A DNA stretch of 48,207 nucleotides from contig NZ_GL883759.1 of assembly GCF_000205025.1 (NCBI RefSeq), positions 1 to 48,207 of the forward strand. The letters run 5' to 3'. A program made the position numbers and the translations under genes. The notes beneath the pieces are model-generated. The model saw nothing but the letters and a program-made list of their open reading frames with translations, was not told the DNA's origin and searched no databases. Shown one piece after another: positions 1 through 8,550 of the stretch; the stretch's first letter is position 1, and each line of letters starts with the position of its first letter. Source of the DNA: Parasutterella excrementihominis YIT 11859 (GTDB lineage Bacteria; Pseudomonadota; Gammaproteobacteria; Burkholderiales; Burkholderiaceae_F).

Positions 1-70
1 TAGTACAAATAATTGAGAAACCTTTAATTAATATGTAAGAACATTTGATCTGTTTTTTCCGTTAAAAAAT

Positions 71-1027
71 ATGAAAATTCTGCTGGCCCAACCAAGAGGC
101 TTCTGCGCCGGTGTTGATCGCGCGATTGCGATTGTCGAAAGAGCACTTGCAGTGCATGGTGCGCCGATCTACGTCCGCCATGAAATCGTCCATAACAAAC
201 ACGTGGTTAATTCACTGAGAGAAAAAGGCTCGATTTTTGTAAATGAAATTGACGAAGTGCCTGACGGTTCGGTTCTCGTGTTTTCCGCACACGGCGTACC
301 GAAATCAGTTGAAGAAAAAGCCAGAGCCCGGGATCTGACCATTTACGATGCGACCTGCCCTCTCGTGACCAAAGTTCATATGGAAGTCACCAAGATGCAT
401 AAGCAGGGCTACCGCATCATCATGATCGGACATGCCGGCCACCCAGAGGTAGAAGGGACGGTCGGACAGGTTGACTCGGAAATCAATGTCATTGAAAAAC
501 CTGCTCAGGTCTGGGATCTTGAGGTCGAGAACCCGGAAAAAGTCGCCTACGTTAGTCAGACAACGATTTCCTACGATGATGCCAAGGAGCTGATTCAGGA
601 ATTAAAAAAGCGCTTTCCCCTGGTTGCAGAGCCTAAAAAAGCAGACATTTGCTACGCCACCCAGAACCGTCAGGACGCGGTTAAAGAGTTGGCCCGCCGC
701 GTAGATCTCGTACTGGTGGTCGGCTCAAAGAGCAGCTCGAATTCCAATCGATTGAGAGAAGTCGCCGAAGGCGCCGGCACAAAGGCTTACTTGTTGGACG
801 ATGCAGGTGAAATTAATCCTGACTGGTTTGAAGGCATAGAAAGGGTCGGCATTACGGCTGGCGCCAGCGCCCCGGAAATCTTGGTCGACGAAATCGTCGA
901 GAAACTCAAAACACTGGGCGCCGACGAAGTCGGAACCATGACCGGACAGCAGGAAGACGTGAAGTTCCCGCTGCCGAAGGGCTTGTGGAAGAAGGACTTG
1001 GAGAATGCTCGTGACAATCAAAAGTAA
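71..1027 (+). CDS. ispH: 4-hydroxy-3-methylbut-2-enyl diphosphate reductase (IspH/LytB)
   Basis: Last enzyme of the MEP isoprenoid pathway: cytoplasmic [4Fe-4S] reductase converting HMBPP to IPP and DMAPP. The 318-residue product has the usual family length. The three cluster cysteines are visible as C12 (in QPRGFCAGV), C96 (in DATCPLV) and C194 (in ICYATQNR), with the substrate-pocket stretch GHAGHPEVEGT at 120-130. The ATG at 71 is preceded by an A-rich stretch with no clear Shine-Dalgarno, but it lies exactly at the conserved N-terminus. The next gene starts inside its 3' end (23-nt overlap), suggesting coupled expression. Identification is secure. Confidence 0.97.
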   Translation: MKILLAQPRGFCAGVDRAIAIVERALAVHGAPIYVRHEIVHNKHVVNSLREKGSIFVNEIDEVPDGSVLVFSAHGVPKSVEEKARARDLTIYDATCPLVTKVHMEVTKMHKQGYRIIMIGHAGHPEVEGTVGQVDSEINVIEKPAQVWDLEVENPEKVAYVSQTTISYDDAKELIQELKKRFPLVAEPKKADICYATQNRQDAVKELARRVDLVLVVGSKSSSNSNRLREVAEGAGTKAYLLDDAGEINPDWFEGIERVGITAGASAPEILVDEIVEKLKTLGADEVGTMTGQQEDVKFPLPKGLWKKDLENARDNQK

Positions 1028-1481
1028 TCAGGCTTGTTTGAATGCTCCGTTCGGTTCGATCCTTTTGACATTTGAAGGTGATGAGCTTGTCAGATGCGAG
1101 TTGTCTGAAGAAGCTGTCGAAGAAGATCTCGGAAGTTTTGCCGAACATAAGGCGGTTAAGGCCCTGAAGTCTTATTTGGGAGGCAGTGTACAAGCCTTGG
1201 ACAATTGGAAGCCCAGTGAGGACGGCACGGAATTTCGCTGTCAGGTTTGGAAGGAGATTGCCAAGGTTAAAGCCGGTGATACCGTGACCTACGGACAAAT
1301 TGCTGATAACCTCAACAGCTCTCCTCGTGCTGTGGGTTCCGCCTGCGGAGACAATCCGCTGCCGATTTTTGTCGGTTGCCATCGTGTTGTCGGAAAGAGC
1401 AATTTGGGCGGATTCGCGCATTCCGCCGACAATCTCTCAATAAAATGTTGGCTTCTCAAGCACGAACAGCAAAACATGTGA
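1005..1481 (+). CDS. O6-alkylguanine-DNA alkyltransferase family protein (Ogt/MGMT-like)
   Basis: Predicted suicide alkyltransferase that moves alkyl groups from O6-alkylguanine in DNA to its own cysteine. The 158-residue protein shows the C-terminal DNA-binding core: FRCQVWKEIAKV at 77-88, TYGQIA at 95-100, the arginine-finger stretch SPRAVGSAC at 106-114, NP at 117-118 and the active-site segment VGCHRVVG with C125. The family motif is PCHR; here the residue before the cysteine is Gly. The cysteine itself is kept, so this is not an alkyltransferase-like protein of the Cys-to-Trp kind. It overlaps ispH by 23 nt and is followed 9 nt later by the ybaK-type gene, forming a likely three-gene operon. 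Confidence 0.88.
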   Translation: MLVTIKSNQACLNAPFGSILLTFEGDELVRCELSEEAVEEDLGSFAEHKAVKALKSYLGGSVQALDNWKPSEDGTEFRCQVWKEIAKVKAGDTVTYGQIADNLNSSPRAVGSACGDNPLPIFVGCHRVVGKSNLGGFAHSADNLSIKCWLLKHEQQNM

Positions 1482-1490
1482 GGAGTTTGA

Positions 1491-1982
1491 ATGAGTAAAA
1501 AAGAACATGTTTCTGCCACCCCGGCAACTATGTGGCTGAAGCAGCATAAAGTGCCTTTCGAAGACGGAATTTATGAATACGTGGAACACGGCGGCACGGC
1601 TCAGGCGGCCGCGTGTTTCGGTGTGGATGAACACAACGTCGTAAAGACGCTCATCATGCAGGACGAACATGAAAAACCGCTTGTCATCCTGATGCACGGT
1701 GACCGCGAAGTCTCCACTAAGAACCTGGCTCGTCAAACGAACCGTAAACATATCGAACCTTGCAAGCCTGCAATCGCCGAAAAAAATTCCGGCTATCAAG
1801 TCGGGGGAACCTCGCCGTTCGGTACAAAGAAGAACATGCCGGTCTACGTCGAAAAAACAATTTTGGGTTTGCCGTTTATTTATATCAACGGCGGCAGGCG
1901 CGGTTATAACGTCAAGATTGATCCGAAAGTGCTGAAGGATCAATTGGGCGCCGTCGAAGTCGGATGCGCGATTGAAAAGTAG
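1491..1982 (+). CDS. ybaK: Cys-tRNA(Pro)/aminoacyl-tRNA deacylase, YbaK/EbsC family
   Basis: Trans-editing enzyme of the YbaK superfamily that hydrolyses mischarged Cys-tRNA(Pro) in the cytoplasm. The 163-residue protein matches the single-domain family length. Recognisable features are VVKTLIM with the conserved lysine near residue 53, the GYQVGGTSPFG loop in the middle, and the late YINGGRRG loop. The start at 1491 is preceded by TGAGGAGTTTGA, a good Shine-Dalgarno. It is the last gene of the ispH-ogt-ybaK cluster, and a strong intrinsic terminator follows within 35 nt. The assignment to YbaK rather than ProXp-ala is by motif impression only. Confidence 0.92.
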   Translation: MSKKEHVSATPATMWLKQHKVPFEDGIYEYVEHGGTAQAAACFGVDEHNVVKTLIMQDEHEKPLVILMHGDREVSTKNLARQTNRKHIEPCKPAIAEKNSGYQVGGTSPFGTKKNMPVYVEKTILGLPFIYINGGRRGYNVKIDPKVLKDQLGAVEVGCAIEK

Positions 1983-2013
1983 TCTTCAGCAGTAAGTTTT
2001 GGAAAGATATGGA

Positions 2014-2045
2014 AAGAGCCGGGGTTTTTGATCCCGGCTCTTTTG
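2014..2045 (+). terminator. Intrinsic terminator after ybaK
   Basis: AGAGCCGGG (2015-2023) pairs with CCCGGCTCT (2033-2041) around a T-rich loop, and TTTT follows. It ends the ispH-ogt-ybaK cluster. The reverse strand also has a T-containing flank, so it may help stop tsaD transcription coming from the other side. Confidence 0.9.
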
Positions 2046-2069
2046 CTAAGTACGGTATTTGCGGAGTTC

Positions 2070-2087
2070 GACCGGAATCTTCCGGTC
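2070..2087 (-). terminator. Second hairpin in the convergent ybaK/tsaD gap
   Basis: GACCGGAA (2070-2077) and TTCCGGTC (2080-2087) form an 8-bp stem just past the tsaD stop codon. No T-run follows on either strand, so it is either a helper hairpin for 3'-end stability or part of a two-hairpin termination zone with 2014-2045. Confidence 0.5.
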
Positions 2088-2097
2088 CCCGCCGCCA

Positions 2098-3132
2098 CTA
2101 ATCGTTATCGTTCGGATGCTCCAGCGACCATCTCGGCTTAATAGAAAATCCGCCCTGTTTCTTATTCCTTAAATCTTTAATTTCCGCTAAGTGAGCACCT
2201 GCGGCAGCTGCAATCATCGCGCCGTTATCTGTACAAAGATTCTGGGGCGGGAAGAAGACTTTGACGCCGCGTCTCCGGCAGGCTTCCGTTAAACGAGCTC
2301 GAAGCTGTTTGTTCGCGCTGACACCGCCTGCGGCCACCAGCGATTTATTGCCGGTTTTCTTGAGTGCTTTCAGACACTTCGTCACCAGAACATCTGTGAC
2401 GGAATCAACAAAGGCTCGCGCCAGATTGTTTTTGAATTCCTGAGACAAAGGCTTCGGTTCTTTGCGGACCGTGTTCATAACCGCTGTCTTAAGACCGGAA
2501 AAACTGAAATCCAAGTTCGGTGCGTGAATCAAAGGTCTCGGCAGCTCAATGGCGCCGGGCGTGCCTTTCTCAGCCAAAGCAGAGACGGCAGGACCGCCCG
2601 GATAAGAATAGCCGAGCGCCTGTGCCGTTTTATCGAAAGCCTCTCCGGCCGCATCATCCAGCGTTTCTCCCAGCAGCTCGTAGTCGCCTAAGGCGCGAAC
2701 TTCCATAATTTGAGTGTGTCCGCCTGAAACAAGCAGGGCAACGAAAGGAAACGACGGTTTATCCTCAGCTAAAAGCGAAGAGAGAAGGTGTCCTTCCAAG
2801 TGATGAATACCGACTACAGAAATATTCAGCGCAAGCCCGATACCGTAAGCCACGGAATTTCCGACGAGGAGTGCCCCGGCAAGTCCCGGACCTTCCGTAA
2901 CAGCAACGGCATCCAAATCCTGCGGTGTCTTACCGGCTTTTTTCATTACCTCGTTGAGCAAAGGAATAATGCGGCGAATGTGGTCGCGGCTGGCAAGTTC
3001 GGGCACGACGCCGCCGTATAAACGATGCATTTCGATTTGCGTATGAAGTGCATCTGCAATAAGACCTTTGTCCGTGTCGTAAAGGGCAACACCCGTTTCG
3101 TCACAGGAAGATTCAATTCCGAGGATCAGCAT
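2098..3132 (-). CDS. tsaD: tRNA N6-threonylcarbamoyladenosine transferase TsaD
   Basis: Catalytic ASKHA-fold subunit of the t6A37 tRNA modification complex (with TsaB, TsaE and TsaC elsewhere). The frame is open to 3255, but the family begins [14 protein letters not shown], which fixes the start at the ATG at 3132 and gives 344 residues. The iron-binding motif HHLEGH follows VVGI, and [15 protein letters not shown] and [12 protein letters not shown] are all present. It is transcribed towards the ybaK terminator and lies downstream of the McrB-type domain gene on the same strand (44-nt gap), so the two may share a transcript. Essential and conserved; identification is secure. Confidence 0.97.
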   Translation of the reverse strand: MLILGIESSCDETGVALYDTDKGLIADALHTQIEMHRLYGGVVPELASRDHIRRIIPLLNEVMKKAGKTPQDLDAVAVTEGPGLAGALLVGNSVAYGIGLALNISVVGIHHLEGHLLSSLLAEDKPSFPFVALLVSGGHTQIMEVRALGDYELLGETLDDAAGEAFDKTAQALGYSYPGGPAVSALAEKGTPGAIELPRPLIHAPNLDFSFSGLKTAVMNTVRKEPKPLSQEFKNNLARAFVDSVTDVLVTKCLKALKKTGNKSLVAAGGVSANKQLRARLTEACRRRGVKVFFPPQNLCTDNGAMIAAAAGAHLAEIKDLRNKKQGGFSIKPRWSLEHPNDND

Positions 3133-3176
3133 TCTCTTTGTCGTCGAAGGAAATAAGCTAAGTTCAAATTTTAGCC

Positions 3177-3866
3177 TTACTGAGCCTTGTGGGTGCTGTA
3201 GTAGATATCGCGGGTTACGATGGCAAATGCATCGTCTGCCGTTGAGTCGCCGCAAAGTTTTTGTCTGACTTCTTCACTGATCTTCACAAATTCATCGTAA
3301 GTCGGAACTTGTTCGGAAACGGCAACGCCTCTGGCATTGAGATATTTGCGGCTCGGACCGTCCAAAGGAAAATATTTAGTCGGGCAGACCCAATACATAC
3401 CCATGGTCAAGTTGAACTTGATCCCGTACTGATGACGCGTCATCTCATTAAAGAGACCGGCAACCTGATCGTTCTTGCCGAAAAGGCCTAAGAACAAAGT
3501 CCACAGATTATTAATGTCCTCTTTGGTCTTGCCGTCCTTGAAACCGAAAAACATCGAGTTTTCGTTGTTGAGCGGAGAAACGCCGTGGAAGTCCGTCGGT
3601 GAAGGCTCGTCAACTTTAAAGAAAATTTTGAAACTCTTTGCAACTTCAGCTTTCTTTTCCTGAGAGATGTGACGGTTCATCACGCCGAAGACCGTGAAAG
3701 GATCGATATCCGTCAGCTTTTTGTGGTTCGGACCATGAAGGTAATTCGTTTCTTCAGGAAGTGCTGAATAAAGCCAGGTTAAGAGTTCCTCCCTGCGGTC
3801 GGAGTACGCACAAAGTTTTCGTGCGGCCGCAGGATTAAATTTTGTCCATGAGTAATCATTGTCCAT
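3177..3866 (-). CDS. Free-standing McrB-type N-terminal domain protein
   Basis: The 229-residue protein resembles, from memory of the family, the N-terminal module found ahead of the AAA+ GTPase motor in many McrB-like restriction proteins. Visible hallmarks are W7 with the following [12 protein letters not shown] helix, [41 protein letters not shown], and [19 protein letters not shown] before SRKYL. No Walker motif, no GTPase segment and no McrC partner follows; the next gene is tsaD. The start at 3866 has a good Shine-Dalgarno (AAGGAG, about 8 nt upstream). It may be a stand-alone DNA- or effector-binding protein, a remnant of a lost restriction system, or part of a split system. Biochemical function is unknown. 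Confidence 0.6.
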   Translation of the reverse strand: MDNDYSWTKFNPAAARKLCAYSDRREELLTWLYSALPEETNYLHGPNHKKLTDIDPFTVFGVMNRHISQEKKAEVAKSFKIFFKVDEPSPTDFHGVSPLNNENSMFFGFKDGKTKEDINNLWTLFLGLFGKNDQVAGLFNEMTRHQYGIKFNLTMGMYWVCPTKYFPLDGPSRKYLNARGVAVSEQVPTYDEFVKISEEVRQKLCGDSTADDAFAIVTRDIYYSTHKAQ

Positions 3867-4041
3867 TTTTCTGCTCCTTCAGCAAAAGAAGAATCTATTG
3901 TGGGTCGCGAGAAAAATAGGTGCCGCGTTATCTGCTCAAATCGATCTTTTCGGTTGAGAAAACGACCGTCTTTCCGCACTCTCGGGTCAAATAAATTGTT
4001 ACTTAAATGAGATAGTTAAGGCACGGAAGTGAAAAATGCAT

Positions 4042-4126
4042 TAGAATTGCTGACTTTCGAGTAGGGGAAGGCCTGTGCATTCCGCGTACTCAACCAAGAA
4101 ACTATTTTTAAACAGTTATTTAGTTT
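4042..4126 (+). promoter_or_regulatory. rpsU leader: -10-like box and two leader hairpins
   Basis: TAGAAT (4042-4047) is a plausible -10 with no convincing -35. The RNA leader that would follow can form GAGTA(4059-4063)/TACTC(4087-4091) with an inner GGAA/TTCC pair. A second AT-rich helix, AAACTA(4099-4104)/TAGTTT(4121-4126), ends just before the start region. Ribosomal-protein leaders often carry autoregulatory folds, but none is recognised here. The rest of the 3867-4135 gap shows nothing further. Confidence 0.35.
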
Positions 4127-4135
4127 AGGTGCTCG

Positions 4136-4348
4136 ATGCCCACAATCCGTGTTAAAGAAAACGAACCTTTTGAAGTAGCTCTTCGTCGCTTTAAGCGCAC
4201 GATCGAAAAGAGCGGTCTTTTAACTGAACTTCGCGCTCGCGAATTCTATGAAAAACCGACTGCTGAACGCAAACGCAAAAAAGCTGCCGCTATCAAGCGT
4301 CACTACAAGCGTCTTCGTAGCATGATGCTCCCGAAGAAGCTCTACTAA
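4136..4348 (+). CDS. rpsU: 30S ribosomal protein S21
   Basis: Small basic subunit protein of the 30S ribosome that helps mRNA pairing at initiation. The 70-residue sequence ([21 protein letters not shown] at the start, [12 protein letters not shown] in the basic second half, ending [10 protein letters not shown]) is typical for proteobacterial S21 in both length and composition. It heads the macromolecular-synthesis cluster rpsU-yqeY-dnaG-nhaC-rpoD, the known arrangement in which S21, primase and sigma-70 are linked. yqeY starts 30 nt later. Confidence 0.97.
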   Translation: MPTIRVKENEPFEVALRRFKRTIEKSGLLTELRAREFYEKPTAERKRKKAAAIKRHYKRLRSMMLPKKLY

Positions 4349-4378
4349 TTCTTCAAGCACTTCAAAACAGAGGCAGTT

Positions 4379-4825
4379 ATGAGTTTAAAAGACCAGATCA
4401 CCTCTGATATGCGCGACGCGATGCGCGCTCATGACAAAGAGAAACTGAGCGCGCTTCGTATGCTTCTTTCTTCGATCAAACAGAAAGAAGTCGACGAGCA
4501 GATCACCGCAGATAATGCTGTCATTCAGCAGATCATTGCAAAATTGATCAAGCAGCGCAAAGACTCAGTTGAACAATATCTGGCCGGGAATCGTAAAGAT
4601 TTGGCTGATAAAGAGTCAGCGGAAATTAAGACGTTCGAAGTCTATTTGCCCGCCCAGCTTTCTGATGAAGAAATTCAGAAAATCGTTGATGAGGTTGTGA
4701 CTTCCGCCGGACTCAGCGGCTCGGCCGCCATGGGCAAAGCCATGGGAATGATCAAGCCGAAGGTTGCAGGCAAAGCTGACATGGGCAGAGTTTCCGCACT
4801 GCTTAAGGCAAGACTGGCTCAGTAA
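4379..4825 (+). CDS. yqeY: GatB/YqeY domain protein
   Basis: A 148-residue all-helical YqeY protein, related to the C-terminal tail domain of the amidotransferase subunit GatB and thought to touch tRNA or act in translation quality control; its exact role is not established. The sequence has the family look: an opening MSLKDQITSDMRDAMRAHDKEKLSALRMLLSSI, then YLPAQLSDEEI and a late GKAMGMIKPKVAGKADMGRVSALLKARL. It lies between rpsU and dnaG, a common position in Proteobacteria. A strong terminator 17 nt after its stop separates rpsU-yqeY from dnaG. Confidence 0.95.
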   Translation: MSLKDQITSDMRDAMRAHDKEKLSALRMLLSSIKQKEVDEQITADNAVIQQIIAKLIKQRKDSVEQYLAGNRKDLADKESAEIKTFEVYLPAQLSDEEIQKIVDEVVTSAGLSGSAAMGKAMGMIKPKVAGKADMGRVSALLKARLAQ

Positions 4826-4841
4826 GCTGGGAGATTTTATA

Positions 4842-4868
4842 AAAGACGTCCTGCGGGACGTCTTTTTG
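4842..4868 (+). terminator. Intrinsic terminator or attenuator between yqeY and dnaG
   Basis: AAAGACGTCC (4842-4851) and GGACGTCTTT (4856-4865) form a perfect 10-bp stem with a 4-nt loop, then TTTTTG. A terminator between rpsU and dnaG is classic in this operon, where it lowers primase expression relative to S21. Confidence 0.92.
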
Positions 4869-4933
4869 TTTATAGCGGCCGGATCTTTCAAAACAGTTTC
4901 CGTCCCCCGCCTTTTCTTGTGAGAGTTTGATTC

Positions 4934-6883
4934 TTGATCGCACAGTCTTTTATTAAAGAACTGCTTGACCGAGCAGACATTTACGAGGTCGTCAACCGAA
5001 GAGTTCCTTTGCAGCAAAAAGGAGCTTCGGCCTGGGCATGCTGCCCTTTTCATAATGAAAAAAGTCCCAGCTTTTCGGTGAACCGCGAACGCGGCTTCTA
5101 TCACTGCTTCGGCTGCGGAGAACACGGCAACGCCATCAGCTTCTTAATGAAGTATGAGAATCTTCCGTTTGTCGATGCGGTCGAAAAACTTGCCTCCGAA
5201 TTCAGCATGCAGGTTCGCTATGAAGGCGGCGCACCAAAACCCAAGAGCGGTAAACCGCGTTTGTCCGAGATTATGCAGAGGGCAATGGAGTTTTACCGCG
5301 ATAAATTCAACAGCGACAAGTTCTCACAAGATTATCTCCATGACCGCGGACTCAAAGACGAAACCATCGAGCGTTTCGGAATCGGTTTTTCGCCGGATGC
5401 CTGGCATAACTTAGACGCCGTCTTCTCTCCTGATCTCAAGCCCTTGCTGTTAGAGGCCGGTCTTCAGCGAACTGGTCAAAGCGGAAATGTCTACGATTTC
5501 TTCCGCAACCGCCTGATGTTCCCGATCCGCAATATTCGCGGACAAGTCATTGCATTTAGTGCGCGAACCATGATCGGGGAAGAGCCTAAATACATCAACA
5601 CAGGCGACACTCCGATTTTTACGAAAGGCTCCGAAGTCTTCGGTTTGTACGAAGCGCGCAAAAGCATTCAGGATAAAAAGCGCGTCATCGTGGTCGAAGG
5701 CCAGATGGATGTGATTCAGCTTTCTCAAGCCGGATTCGGAGAGGCCTGTGCACCACTGGGTACAGCGATTCGAGCTGAGCATATTGAACGCCTTCTTAAG
5801 ATGACCGATCACGTCATTTTCTCGTTTGACGGAGATGCGGCAGGGCGTAAGGCGGCAAAGCGCGCGATGGATTTGTCGCTTCCGCTCTTGGATGATGCTC
5901 AGAAAGTCAGTTTTGTGTTCCTGCCCGAGGGCGAAGATCCCGACAGTTTGGTCAAGAAGTCCGGCGCTCCCGCCTTCGAAGAGATGCTCAAAAAGGCGCT
6001 GCCGCTTTCCAGTTACCTGATTGAAGCATTGTCTCAAGGACTGGATTTAGCCGTTCTTGAAGACCGCAACGCATTTATTGAAGAAGCATCTCCGCTCGTT
6101 CGTAAGACAAAAAGTCCGCTTCTGCGCGATGGCTTAATCGAACGTTTGAGCACGGCAGTCGGCTATAAGAATTCCGACGAACTCCGTAAATATTTCGGTT
6201 TTCCTGTGTTGCCGCCGGCGGCTCCTCAGAGACCCAGCGGCTTTGGCAATCAGCGATACAGCTTCGGAAGAGGCTACGACCGGTATAAGACGCCGCGGAT
6301 TCCGACGTCGACCGGACGAAGTATTCCTCCGAAGGCAGACGCCCCTTTAATGGCACTCCTAAGAAACTTTCTGCGTTTTCCTCAGCTGGCCCTGGAATTT
6401 GAAGGCATGCTCGCCGAGCAGCTGTCTGAGAGCAATTCTCCGGTTTCGGAATTGTTGTTCAAAGTGATTGAGCGAGTGACGCACGAGGATGAGAGCGGCC
6501 ACACGCTTGCCCAGTTCCTGGCTGACCTTCCGGGACCTGCCGATGAAAATTTCGAAAAAGAAATGGATTCGGCCCGTTCAATGATTTCCACCTTCTTACT
6601 GGAAGAGGGCATTGATTCGGTCATTCGAAAAGGGCTGAGTCAAGGACAGATACTTCAAACACCGCTGGAAGCAGCGCGATTGGAATGCCGCCGTATCCTT
6701 CTTCAGATGGAGCTGAATCGCGTCGAGGTGCAGCGTCGGGCTTTGTCGACAAAGGGCAACTTAGATGACGCTGACAGAAAAGTTTTCAGAGACTTGATGC
6801 AGCTCGATCAGGATCTCCAGAAAGAAATCAAATCCATTGATGCGGGTATTAACGATATTCTGCTGAGAAAACGAGAGAAGTAA
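4934..6883 (+). CDS. dnaG: DNA primase
   Basis: Synthesises RNA primers at the replication fork. The 649-residue protein has all three modules. The CHC2 zinc domain has ligands C37, H40, C58 and C61 (CPFHNEKSPSF and CFGCGEHG). The Toprim catalytic core has EGQMDV at 255-260 and DGDAAG at 299-304. The C-terminal helical DnaB-binding region follows a Gly/Arg/Tyr-rich linker at about 430-460. The start is a TTG at 4934: the reading aligns directly with the conserved N-terminus (QSFIKELLDRADI), and GAGAG sits just upstream. A rare start codon plus the upstream terminator both fit low primase expression. nhaC begins 2 nt after the stop. Confidence 0.97.
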   Translation: MIAQSFIKELLDRADIYEVVNRRVPLQQKGASAWACCPFHNEKSPSFSVNRERGFYHCFGCGEHGNAISFLMKYENLPFVDAVEKLASEFSMQVRYEGGAPKPKSGKPRLSEIMQRAMEFYRDKFNSDKFSQDYLHDRGLKDETIERFGIGFSPDAWHNLDAVFSPDLKPLLLEAGLQRTGQSGNVYDFFRNRLMFPIRNIRGQVIAFSARTMIGEEPKYINTGDTPIFTKGSEVFGLYEARKSIQDKKRVIVVEGQMDVIQLSQAGFGEACAPLGTAIRAEHIERLLKMTDHVIFSFDGDAAGRKAAKRAMDLSLPLLDDAQKVSFVFLPEGEDPDSLVKKSGAPAFEEMLKKALPLSSYLIEALSQGLDLAVLEDRNAFIEEASPLVRKTKSPLLRDGLIERLSTAVGYKNSDELRKYFGFPVLPPAAPQRPSGFGNQRYSFGRGYDRYKTPRIPTSTGRSIPPKADAPLMALLRNFLRFPQLALEFEGMLAEQLSESNSPVSELLFKVIERVTHEDESGHTLAQFLADLPGPADENFEKEMDSARSMISTFLLEEGIDSVIRKGLSQGQILQTPLEAARLECRRILLQMELNRVEVQRRALSTKGNLDDADRKVFRDLMQLDQDLQKEIKSIDAGINDILLRKREK

Positions 6884-6885
6884 GA

Positions 6886-8199
6886 ATGTTAGAAGTTCTG
6901 ACAGTCGGCAGTTTTTGCGCCTCTCTTTTTTATTGTCTCTTCACAGGCACATCGATCCTCTACGCGCTGATTTTCGCGTTTTTCCTTTTCTGCGGCTATG
7001 CCCTTTATCGCGGCTTTAGCCTGCAGGAAATCGGAAAGGCTTGCCGTCAAAGCATTGCCAAGATCAGCAACATCATCATAGTGATGCTCTTAATCGGAGC
7101 GTTGACCGCGTCCTGGCGAGCCAGCGGAACGATCGCCTACCTTGTCAGCTATGCCTCCGAGATCATTTCTCCTTCTTGGAGTCTCCTGGGCACCTTTATT
7201 TTGAATGCCGCCTTGAGTTCTCTGATCGGGACTTCTTTTGGTACCGCGGCAACGATGGGTGTAGTTACCATGTCGCTGTGTGTCGGTATGGGCGTCTCTC
7301 CGTTTTGGGCCGGCGGAGCTGCTCTTGCCGGTGCATATGTAGGAGATCGCTGCTCTCCGGTATCGACCAGCGCGCAATTAGTCTGTGCTGTTACCGGTAC
7401 GGAGCTCTATAAAAACATTAAAAATATGCTGAGGACTGGGTTGATCCCGTTCCTCCTTGCGTGTCTCATTTACTTTTTTGTAGGAAACGGGCAGGGCGCC
7501 CAAGCCGCGGATATTGACCTGACAAAACTTTTTAGTCAGGAATACATTCTGTCTGCTTGGACCTTGATTCCGGCCATCGTTCTGTTAACGATGGTCATGC
7601 TCAAGGCCGACATTAAGCTCACTATGATCGCGAGTATCGCATCGGCTTTCGTCACAGCGCTTTTCTTGAGAGATTTAGGTTCTATTGAACTTTGCAAGAT
7701 TTTATTCAGCGGATATCAGGCAGCTTCCCCTGAAGTGGGGCGTCTCATGAACGGCGGCGGAGTTCTTTCGATGATTCAGGTTTGCTGCATCATCTCTATC
7801 TCCTGCACGTTTGCCGGGATTTTTGAGTTGACGGGGATGCTGAGACGTTTAGAAAGCGGCATTGCTTATCTCGGTGCGAAGGCAGGCGTTTTCCTGACAA
7901 TTACGCTGACCGCCTTGGCGACGGCTGCTTTATCCTGCAACCAGATGCTTGCAGTTATTTTGACCGAGCAGCTTTGCAATAAGATCCAGCCGGATAAAAT
8001 CAAAATGGCCGCTTCATTGGAAAACACCGCAATTGTCATTGCCCCGTTGATTCCATGGTCCATCGCCGGTGCTGTACCTGTGGCAACGATCGGCGCGCCT
8101 CAAAGCTGCGTTATTGCAGCGGTCTTCCTTTGGATGCTTCCGGTATGGGGCATTCTCGTCGAAAAAGTTCTTCGCAAAACCTACCCGACATTCTCCTAA
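6886..8199 (+). CDS. nhaC: Na+/H+ antiporter, NhaC family
   Basis: Inner-membrane secondary transporter, 437 residues, almost entirely hydrophobic with roughly eleven predicted membrane spans. The NhaC-type signature is clear: a Gly/Ala-rich helix, then AGAYVGDRCSPVSTSAQLV at about 148-166, preceded by SLIGTSFGTAATMGVVT. A related repeat in the second half carries TALSCNQMLAVIL. Substrate could be Na+/H+ or another exchange (for example malate/lactate), since NhaC subfamilies differ in substrate. It is fused tightly to dnaG (2-nt gap) and separates dnaG from rpoD, an unusual passenger in this operon. Confidence 0.88.
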   Translation: MLEVLTVGSFCASLFYCLFTGTSILYALIFAFFLFCGYALYRGFSLQEIGKACRQSIAKISNIIIVMLLIGALTASWRASGTIAYLVSYASEIISPSWSLLGTFILNAALSSLIGTSFGTAATMGVVTMSLCVGMGVSPFWAGGAALAGAYVGDRCSPVSTSAQLVCAVTGTELYKNIKNMLRTGLIPFLLACLIYFFVGNGQGAQAADIDLTKLFSQEYILSAWTLIPAIVLLTMVMLKADIKLTMIASIASAFVTALFLRDLGSIELCKILFSGYQAASPEVGRLMNGGGVLSMIQVCCIISISCTFAGIFELTGMLRRLESGIAYLGAKAGVFLTITLTALATAALSCNQMLAVILTEQLCNKIQPDKIKMAASLENTAIVIAPLIPWSIAGAVPVATIGAPQSCVIAAVFLWMLPVWGILVEKVLRKTYPTFS

Positions 8200-8550
8200 G
8201 CTGATTATCAAAAAACTCCTCAATTTGCGACGAATTCGCAAAAATTAAGGGAAGGGCCTTGACAGGTATGGTAAAATTACCTTACCAAAATAGTCGGTAG
8301 GGCTATTTGCGCGCCCAGGAGATCGAGGATAGATCGGAGGCGCTTTAAAAACCCTGAAATTGAGTCGGGTGTTGAAGGATTTACGTATCGGTCCAACGCT
8401 ATGGCCGCTGAAATTTTTTGCTTCCTTCGACCGGCCGTTTCAGGTTAATTCGTTAAAGACAGGCGGAATTTTACACGAGCAGTTTTGCGGTGCATTTTTT
8501 CCGCTTTTGTTTTTTCGATCGTTTGATGCGTAGTCATCATAAGGTGGAAC
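8200..8550 (+). promoter_or_regulatory. nhaC-rpoD intergenic region with candidate rpoD promoter
   Basis: TTGACA at 8259-8264 is a perfect -35, but the matching -10 position (about 8282-8288, TTACCAA) is poor. It overlaps an inverted repeat TGGTAA(8269-8274)-N7-TTACCA(8282-8287), which could be an operator over the promoter. TTTGCGA(8224-8230)/TCGCAAA(8236-8242) is a small hairpin behind nhaC. Downstream, about 250 nt of leader contain GCGCC/GGCGC pairing around 8310-8345 and a T-rich stretch near 8490-8515. No start-proximal gene is supported. The rpoD Shine-Dalgarno is AAGGTGG at about 8540. Confidence 0.4.
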
